From: Monocercomonoides exilis
Lineage: Eukaryota > Preaxostyla > Oxymonadida > Polymastigidae
Assembly (NCBI GenBank): GCA_001643675.2
Contig: LSRY02000013.1
Coordinates: forward strand, 622,501 to 686,500
Length of the DNA stretch: 64,000 bases
Direction of reading: 5' to 3'
The position numbers and the translations under genes were made by a program. The notes under the pieces were generated by a model that saw nothing but the letters and a program-made list of their open reading frames with translations, did no database searches and was not told where the DNA came from. Of this stretch, positions 38,701-48,400 are shown one piece after another; position 1 is the first letter of the stretch, and every line of letters begins with the position of its first letter.

Positions 38701-39491
38701 AGGGCTCAGATTGGCAAGCGATTGGAGTGGATTTTCCATCTCATCAAAGGAGTGGAGAGCGAGATTAGCCACCCAGAACAGGATTTGGGCAGCCGAGACT
38801 TCCCTTTCTTGAAGAGTACCAATCGGCATTTCCTTTGTCTTATTCCTCCCATGAAGCATCATGAACAGCGAATCTCTCAGATCAACAATCAGCTTCTCAT
38901 GTGGAGTTGAACACGCCATGGCATCCACCAGATTGGACATGGAAGAGGTGGTTGGGCACAGATCTTCCCTTCGAACAAAAGTGGATTCAGTGTCTGAAGT
39001 GTCTGTAGTTGAAGTGGATGAAGTGGATGGTGATGGTGTTCTCTTCCTTATCTCTTCTTCTTCATCTTTCTCCAACATCCATTCAGGAATCTTATCTGAA
39101 TCCTTTCCCAAGATATATTCAGTTGATCCACTCTCAGCCAGCAAATGCTCTGACGATTCTGAATGCTGAAGGCTTTTCGCATATACTCTTTTCTTCATCC
39201 TCTCTTCATTCTTCTTCTCAGTCTCCCTCTCTGCTCTCCTCCACTGCTCTTCTGGCGACATCTCCATCGTCACCATCTCGAATGCCTTCGGATCCTTTCT
39301 GATGTTATCATTCACAATCTCTCTCAGATCTTCTGCTTCATTCTTTGCCTTTCTCCATCGAACAGCCAGAACAATTGAAGCAATCAGAACAATCAATAGA
39401 ACAACAGCCAAAATAACAACCACAATTGGCCATATTGATTTTTCTTTGTTTTTTCCTTCAACAATCCTTTCATCTCCACTTGTCTGAGACT
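35783..39491. repeat. Right arm of the 3.7-kb near-identical palindrome
   Basis: Reverse complement of 30852-34564. The inner border is at CCAATTATTAATTG (35783) and the outer border at the codons for SESQTSGDE of copy B. The loop between the arms is 1218 bp. A handful of substitutions lie in the coding linker after the membrane helix; the pseudokinase C-lobe and the non-coding part look the same in both arms apart from the AAAAG microsatellite at 37951-37988. No separate gene is supported between 35783 and 38133. Confidence 0.95.
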
Positions 39492-42400
39492 CGCTCTTGT
39501 TCTTCAGAATAAAAGAATCAGTTGATGAAAAGGCCTTGCCTTTACCAAACAAAATACAGACAAAAACCTCTTCTTCTCTTGCAGCCGAATTTATAAGAGA
39601 CATGCTAATCTTTCCTTTCGCTTCATTTTCGGAATTGAAGTTGTCTTCAGAAAGCGGAAAAGTCTCTATTGAGCTGACATCATCTATCTTTGACACAATC
39701 TGGAAACTCAGATTGCATGGGATGAGGAGCCTTCCTTTGAAAGTCAGTTCAGCAGCATCTCCATTTTCTTTCACTTCTACAGCGCTCAGTGATGGGATAA
39801 AGAATTCAGATAGCCTTTCAGTTGGAATCCCCGTGAGCTCACATCCTTCATTCAAAATCCACAGTGATGTGTTTGGCAGTAGTCCATCTCCTCCCTTCAA
39901 GCTGTCGATCTCAAGCTTTCCGTTGTGTTCGCAGAGGATGTTTCTTCTGATTGAAGGGAATCTGGCGATTGATGGATCATTGCCCACAAACTCTCCTTTC
40001 ACAATTCGAACGCTTACTCCAGAAGCAGATAGACCGCCGTGTGATGCGTTGGAAAACAAGGTATCTGAGATGGAAGCGGTGCTTCTTTCAAGGCTCGCCA
40101 GCGAGCTGTTCCAGGAGCAAAGCTCGGATGATTGCGAATTTATGTTGTTTTCTTCTCTGTTTGAAAGATCTGTATTATCAAACAGGCACGAGCTGATGCA
40201 AATGTCAGTACATGATGTGAATGACACAAATCCACCTTTCATCGCAGATGAATGACTGTCCACAATGCTGCATTCTTTTAAAGAAACATTTTTGGCATTT
40301 GCGAACGAAATCAAAGGTGCCCCATAGTCTTTCTCGAAGCACCCATCGAAAGAGGTGTTGCATATCTCAAACATTCCATCATCGCATATGATGACACTTG
40401 CATAATAATCCATGCTCTTGAAAGAGCAAGATGTGACCTTGACATTTCCTGTGCAGCTGCTTATTGCAGACGATGCCAAGTGGAGTCCAGAAAAAGCACA
40501 CTCACTGAAATAGACATCTCCAGAAAGCACTGTGAATAAAGTGCAAGGAATGGAAAGCTGGGATTGGTCAGTTCTTGGAGATGTGAACGAGCACGATTCC
40601 ATCCTCAAACTGTCGGAGCTCATAAAGATGAAAGAAGAATGTGAGGCAAGAGCATTTCTTTCAAATACAAAGCTCAGACGAGACAAAATCACATGATTCT
40701 GAATTGTGATAAGAGACACGCCTGCCTGGGATATGCCTGCCTGAACTCGAATGGCTGCATCATTTCTTTTGAGAGACGTGAGGGTCATGTTGTCCAAAAT
40801 GCATTCTTCATCAACGACAGATTCACCATCAACAAGCATCATGCTTGTGATGTCGCTTGACAAGTGGAAGCAGGCATAACCAATCGAAAAGCATGGCATC
40901 TTGGCCGATCCGCATTGTCTCTCGTTTTTTCCGTTTTTGCCATCATCAGAAGACACGATGATGAGATCAGACTCATATATTGTGATGAAGTCCATCAAGT
41001 TTGTGTCGCTCATGTGATCTGTTGTGTCTGAGCCATAGATGGCGTTGATAGACGAATACACACCCTCTTTCAAGGAAAACCTGAACTGGGTTTCGTTGAT
41101 CTGTTTTGTGATGTTTTGGCACAGAATGAAGATGTCATTCCCAACGCCTGCTGTGTTTCCCGTGAAGAACATTTTCTGAAACAGAATGTCCAAAGTTCCC
41201 TCCACTTTTGTCGACACGTGGATGCCTCCTCCCCTCCCGCTCATTGAGCAGCTGCATCTTGTCATTGTTGTGTCACTTATTCTCAACTCACCCCCATCGT
41301 TCAGGAAGAACGACACTGCGCCACCCTTCATGCTCATTTCAGCCTTGCAGTCAACAAACTGTGATCTGCTTATCAAAACGACGAGGCTATTTTGGCCAGT
41401 GGAATGAATAGCGCTTCCGCCATTGTCGTTTCTTGTCACTGAAGAAAGGGCCGAATCTGTCACGTTAATCAATCCAATCCCATTTGCCGCATTTGTTGAA
41501 GACACACTTTCAAAAGCGCAGCCACGATCAATTGTGCACTGGGAAATCTTCACAGCGTGAAATTCACACACACACGCATCGTGCATCACGAACACACTTT
41601 TCCGCACCGATGAAGATTTCATCTCAAGATCATCGACACTGAGCTTTCCTCTCCCCATCAGCACAAACGAACAGTCTGCTTCTCTGTTATCTGCCGCATT
41701 GCTTTGAAAGGCACATCTTCTCAACAACAGCTCATCTCCTTCACTGAGGATCACACAATCAGCCGAGTTCTCAAAGTTTTTGCCAATGGACAGCATTATC
41801 GCGCATATGGACATCTCATTTCTGTTCAGCGCATATGCACCACTTGTTCCATTCATCTTTTTTGAAAAAACAATTTCGCTTTGACTATCTTCTTCTTTCA
41901 GAATTGAGGCAGAAGCCACTGCAAAACCTGAGAGATCATATTCATTATCCACATTTGCAACCCCTTCAATGAAGATTTGTTTGCCATCATCCGTGTGACT
42001 GAGGTGATTCACGCCAGTCCAGAATGATTCGCATGGATCATCTTCGCTTCCGCATCGCAGCACATCTGCACCACTGGAGGAAACAAAAATGGTATTATTT
42101 GCATATGGAATTAAAAATCTGAATAAATCGGTGTCAGTGAAAATATCATCACTCCCCACAAACACATTTGAATCGTTGATCAACCCAGAGTAGTTGAAAG
42201 AGAATGCCTGCGTTGTTATGGAGCTGTTCAAGCTTGCTGAAAGCACGAATATGTTCTTTCCAATCTTTGCAACATTCATCGAAAACACAGTGTTGTTGAA
42301 TAAAAATTGCTCTGTTGCATAAGCCTCTGTGCAGTCAATGAAGCAAGCCCCTCCATTCCCATTGTTCTGTGAGCATCCACTATTCGTCATGGAAACATCC

Positions 42401-45400
42401 TCCATGTGCAATCTTTCATGTGCATGAAGATTGATTTTCATAATCCCTCCGGCACAACTGTCTGGAGCTGATATATCGTTGAACGAACAAGAGCGAATAC
42501 TCATGGGTGAGGCAATGGCAAAAGGAGTCTCCGAAAAATGAAGACTCTGAACTGAACAGTTGCACAACTCCACATCTCCTCCTGTTGTTGAAAGAAGAGA
42601 AAACTGCAAAATCATATCGTGTGATGGTGAATACAGCTCAAAAGAGCAGCTTTGCAAAGAAACGTGCGAGACTGATATGGCATCTGAAGATGAAGAAATG
42701 AGACTTGCTTGATCTGGAACAAATGTTGTTGGGACAGAAAATATGATATGAAGAAACAAAAAGCCGCCTGAAGCATGAAATATGGGATTGCTGCCCGTTG
42801 TTTCGAGCGTTGGTTCAAACCTCAGGCGGCTCATTATCTCTGATGAACAAGACGAAATGTTCATTTTTGAGATATCAAAAGAATCTCTGACAGATGTATT
42901 TTTATCGATCAGCATGTTCTTTTCCTCGGAGCTACTGTCAATGTGCCAATATCCATGCCTGAAAGTCTGGCATGGAACAGCCTCGTCACCACAGCCCGCA
43001 ATGTCCGCGCCTTGGCGTGAAACGACAATTCTGTTTGAACTGAATGGCACCAAAAACAGAACAAGGTCCATTGTTCTCTCAGCAAAGGCTGTGAAGTCTG
43101 TTCCCTCGGCAAACACGAGTTTTGTGTTGTTTGAGTCGAACATTTTGAAGTTGAATCGTTCGTTTGTTATTGATTCGTTGAGGCTTTTGCATTCAACAAA
43201 AATGTCCCTGCCTTTGTGCGCTTTGTTGCCTCGAAATGTCAAAGATACAAATGAAAATGTGTTTGACGAATCGTTAAAAGCATGCAAGAATATTGCCCCT
43301 CCACGACTTCTTTCCTCATCAACCCAGCAGTTTTCAAACGAAACATTTTGAACAGTGAGACTGGACTTGCCTCCGATCTTGCAGTTTATCCCTCCACCTT
43401 CACTTATCAAGGTTTTGCATCTATCAAATGTCGAATTGAATATCTCCAGTCGAGATGCATTTGTGGCACATATTGCAACACCATTTGAAGCGCCACAATT
43501 TGTGACTGACGATCTGTTGAGAATCAAGGCAGCACCAATGCCACAACAAAACAATTCATCTCCGTCAATGTTAATATTTGCAACAACTGTCTGAGTCACA
43601 ACCACTGTTCCTCGATCAGCTTTGCATATTCCACAGTTCGATCCAAATTGAATGTTTTCTATTTTGAGATCATCAAACTGGATTGTACTTCCTTCCCCTC
43701 GGACAACCCACATATATGAATTTGTGCACTCTATTTCTGTATCTCCAAAAATGCATGAAACAATGCTCACACGGCCAACGCTTCCCACAATCACTTCTGA
43801 GTGTTCGCCTGGTGTCGATGGCACAAAAAACAGCAGGTTCTGGAGAGTGAGTGAAGTGGATGCTGGGCCAGACGAGAGCTGAATATGGCCTTGTGTTGCA
43901 ACATGCATTTCAGATTTATCATCACCTCCGCGGATTGTCAGCTTTTCTTCTTTTCGATCTATTTCTCCCAAGAGCCATGCTGAGTTCTGTATATGTAGGA
44001 TTGTTTTTGATGTGCCCAATTTTTCATATCCAAAGCCCAACTCCTTGCATGGATTGACTCCCGAGCCGCAACTTCCCATTTCATTCCCCAATGATTCGTC
44101 CACATAAATGATATCATCATCTGTTGGAAACAGAAAGCGCAAGAGTGTCATATTGATGCGAGCATCTGTGAAGTCAAACACCCACTTGTTCCTCTCTTCT
44201 TCACCTCTTTCAGCAGTTCCTGCCCACAGCAGCGGATCGACAATTGTGCTTGGCTTTGTGCAGTTGAGGAAGATGTCTTTTCCCCAGAGTGCATCATTGC
44301 CTTCAAGCACAACATTCTTCATTGAATATGCAACTTCCACACTTTCGAAAGTGATGAGCAATCCTCCTCCATCTCCATCAATTGCTGGAACTTTGCTTCG
44401 GCATACGCTGTTGTTGTCGAACAACAATTCTCCACCGCTCAACACTTTCACGTGCAAGCTCCCTCCTTGGGAGCCAGATGACGAGCAAACAATGTCATCA
44501 AAGATGCATCCATTGATCTGCATGCTATTTTCATTTCCCACAACACCCACCACAGAGCATCCACCATCAGTCGTTCTTTTCAGTCCGCTCATGTTGCATT
44601 CAAGAAGAGTTAGCCCACAAGCCTCTTCCACCAAAATGGTGCAATGGCTGGAATATGTGCTGTTGGCCGATGATAAATTCTGAAAGACTGGATGAGCACC
44701 ATGCTTTATCTCAACAAGTCCTCCTGCTTCTGTTCTTTTAACATTACTCATTGTCATTGCACTGACTGTGAAATTTGCTTCTTTTCCGGAGAATTCAAAG
44801 GCGCTGACTCCACTGAATTCTATCTCCGATAAACCAAACCCGTCAATTTCGATGGTGCAGTCAGTTGCCACAATAAGACTGTATTTGCACTGCAGCCCTG
44901 CAACTTTCATCTCCAAATCTACATCCTTGAATGAAAGGGTTGATTTGCTGCACAGAAAAAGACTGTTCAATGAACAAGGAGCGAAAAACGATGGGAGGAG
45001 AAATGTTAATATGGAAAATGCAACTGATGTTCTGATTTCGAAAAAACTGCTCACCTTGAGGTTTTCTTCAATTCCTTCGACTTTGACTTTTTCTCCTTTG
45101 CTCTCCACATCTATCTCATATGCTTTGTCCGAGAATATTACTGACTTGCTGAAAGAAAATGAGCTTTGCAAGCGAATTGCCGCCTTTTCTTCATTGAACC
45201 GATTATTCCCAGCATATGTTATTGTGCTGCACGGATACCAGTCAAACCCGCATAAAGGATAATCCACACCTCCAACACCGTTCACAAATGCTGGAGTGTT
45301 CCATTCTGCTTCAAACAAGGCGAGAGGGATTTCTATGGCTTCATCATTGCCATATCCACAAAAGTCATTCCATCTTTCTCTTTCAGTTGGCATATTCAGT

Positions 45401-48400
45401 GCAAACTGTTGCTTTCCCAGGTTGATTGAAAGAGCATCACCCTTCAAATAAATGTTGTTTCCAACAAATGCACTGCATTCGTTGAAAGACAAGTTTCCAA
45501 AGGCAAATCCGTAATTCTGCTTGCAGTCAAAGAACAGCCAACCTCCTTTCCCATCAGTTCTATTTTCTGCCTGACATCCATTTGTATTGCAATCAGTTAT
45601 TTCCAATTCTCCATCTGCTTCAAGCACCACTCTCATTGCTCCTCCTTTCATGCTCTGATCTGCAAAAATCTCACTGAAATTACACCCGGCTATCGAACAT
45701 CTACATCCCAGTGATGCGCCAAATAACGCTGAACTGTCTTTATCTTGATGAGTGATGTTGCTGAACGAGCAATTCTTCATTAGGATTTCTGCTGTTTCAG
45801 GTGCATTCATTGGTGGAACTATGTCAAATGAAAATAATGGCATTGCCAATCTGCAGTTTGTCACAGTCACAAACGCCAGATGGATTGATGATCCTTTTGT
45901 TTTGATTATAACATAATTGTTGGGCACTTCTGATTCATCTTCTATTTCTATTTGGCAGTTTGTAAGCGAGAGTACACCTTGGTCAGTCGATGAAGAAATC
46001 ACAACTTTGACTTCGTTGGAGATATGAGGATGAACAATTATCTTCAATTGTTCGAGTTGTGTGATGCCTTTGGATGAGATCATTGTTGTTCCACTTTCAA
46101 TTGCAGATGGCATTGTGAGAGATGCCTGCTGTTCTCTATCTGATTTCATCTTCACATTACTCAAATCGATCTCATGGATCACAAGAGACCCTGTCCTCAC
46201 AGTTATTACTCTTTTGTCGACAGTTTTGAAGCGAGAAAGAGCTTGATCTATTGAAGCGCATGGGTAGCACTCAAAGCCGCAGGCAATTGTGTCTGCCCCT
46301 TCCAACGAGGAAGCAAGTATTTCCGAGCCTATTGCCTGGAAAAGCAATATCAGCGGAATTGCATGTTCTGAATCGTTGCCATCAAACCCTCTCATGGAAT
46401 CGAGAGATATGTCTGCCATTGTTTTGGCAAATGGAAGGGTGCTGTCGGTGGCGCTTGCCTCCAAACTTGGGGATTTCATGAACAGATCGCTTCCGCATTT
46501 GGCAGCATTTGGCGAGCTTTGAGAAAAAGAAGGCTCAGAGACAACAAATTCGACATCTTGATGGTCGAACTCAAGAAATAATCCTCCTCCAAAACCCCCT
46601 TTCTTTTCGACAGATGCTTCACAGCCAGCAAATGCGCAGTTTGTGATCTCCAGATGATTGCTCGTTCCAATGCAGCAGCACACGCCTCCTCCGCATGCTT
46701 CGTCACTTTTTATTTTGCATTCTTCAAATGTGCATTTCTCAAAGCATTCGTGGCAAGTCAATGCAACTTCTGGCTTGTGCATGCTAATGGCACCTCCCTT
46801 GCCCAATGAGCATGTCACCCTCTTGAATGTGCAATTAGACACATTCACATTAGCAGTGCAACCAGAAATCTTCACAACAGATCCGTCTCTGATTTGAGAG
46901 TTTTCTATTATCGAGTCGTTCAACATGAAAGATTCACATGCATCTGTGACAAATATGGCATCCAGCGTGGATGTGCCATCAAAAGAGGTCGAGCGCATGA
47001 TGAGTTGATTTATCGACACCTGTCCTCCTCTTGCAGAAAGAAACGAAATGTTTGTCGATTCCTTTTTGATTGCAACCTCGCACTCTTTGACAATCAGCGA
47101 AGAAGACTTGCACACAATCAGTGCCTCTTTGAGGCCAATGCTCTTTGGCAGTGCAAATGCGAAGTTTGTTAGCGCCGACTTTGAGACTGTTTCAATCATC
47201 CCTGCTTGTTCACCGCTGAAATTGCAATCGTCCAAGCCAATCGTCACTTTGCCAACTCTTGACATTATTGTCCATTCGAAAGCATCAAGAAGCAATTCAG
47301 ATCTGAGGGAAAAGGGAGAATGAAGCTCAACAAAACGGTTGCTGTCTTTGAACCAAAGAGAGGCTGCAGACATAATTGATGAGCATGGGACCTCAAAATA
47401 CCCGCACCTGCTGAAATCTGCACTTTTCTCTCCACCAACATGTGCAAATACAGACATATTATCCCACAGATAGACCACAAGAGGGATGGACAATGTTTCT
47501 CCAGCTGTTGATCTCTCATATCCAGCATATCCATCAAGATCATTGCGTCCTGGCCCAAACTCAAGGGTTGTGGTGTTTATCAGTTTGTCCAGCTGCCAGG
47601 CATCGACAAATAGATTGTATCCCCGATCGGCTATGCATCCTTCAAACGCCAGCTGCTTCAAAAGAAAGTTGTCTGCATCTTTGTCAAGCTTTATGAGCAA
47701 TCCTCCTCCACAGCTTGGACTCACCAAAGAACCTATGGCCTGGCAGTTGTTCATCTTGACTGTCGCTCCTTTGTCAGATGCATTTCCTATTGAAAACGAT
47801 GATCCACGTTCCATGTGTATCTGCATCCCACCCCCGTTTCCTCTGAGGCACACGCAATCTGCAAAAGAAACATTTGACAAGCAAAACTCATTTCCATCCA
47901 AAAGTTGTGCTTCAAAAATTGCACCGTTTCCGCTTTGTCGAGTGATTGTGTTGAAAGTCACATCGCTCATTTTCAGATAATTTGGAGAGGAAAACGATAT
48001 CAGTTGCTTTTCGTTGCTGAATGTTGTGAAGCAAACAGAAGCAAGTTCTGCCAGACCCCCATTAACAATCATCAAAGGAGTTGAAAAAGTCGTTGCTGGG
48101 GATGCTTCTCCCTTTATTGTTGAAAATTGTATTGTCACTCGCCCACTCCCACTCATCATCAAGACAGATGATTGTGGATTCGAATTCGAAGAAGTGTGCA
48201 CCACAGTGAAATATGAAACAGACAAAATGCCAGATGACACTGAAAACAGTGCTTTTCCATCACCAACTGCATTGGAAGTCAGCGTTGATTCTTCGAATTC
48301 ACAGCCTCTCAAACTCACATTCATTTCATCAACAGGGATCGATCCGTGGATGTATGATCCTTCAGAAATCACTAACGGTTGTGAACTGACTCTTTTGCTA

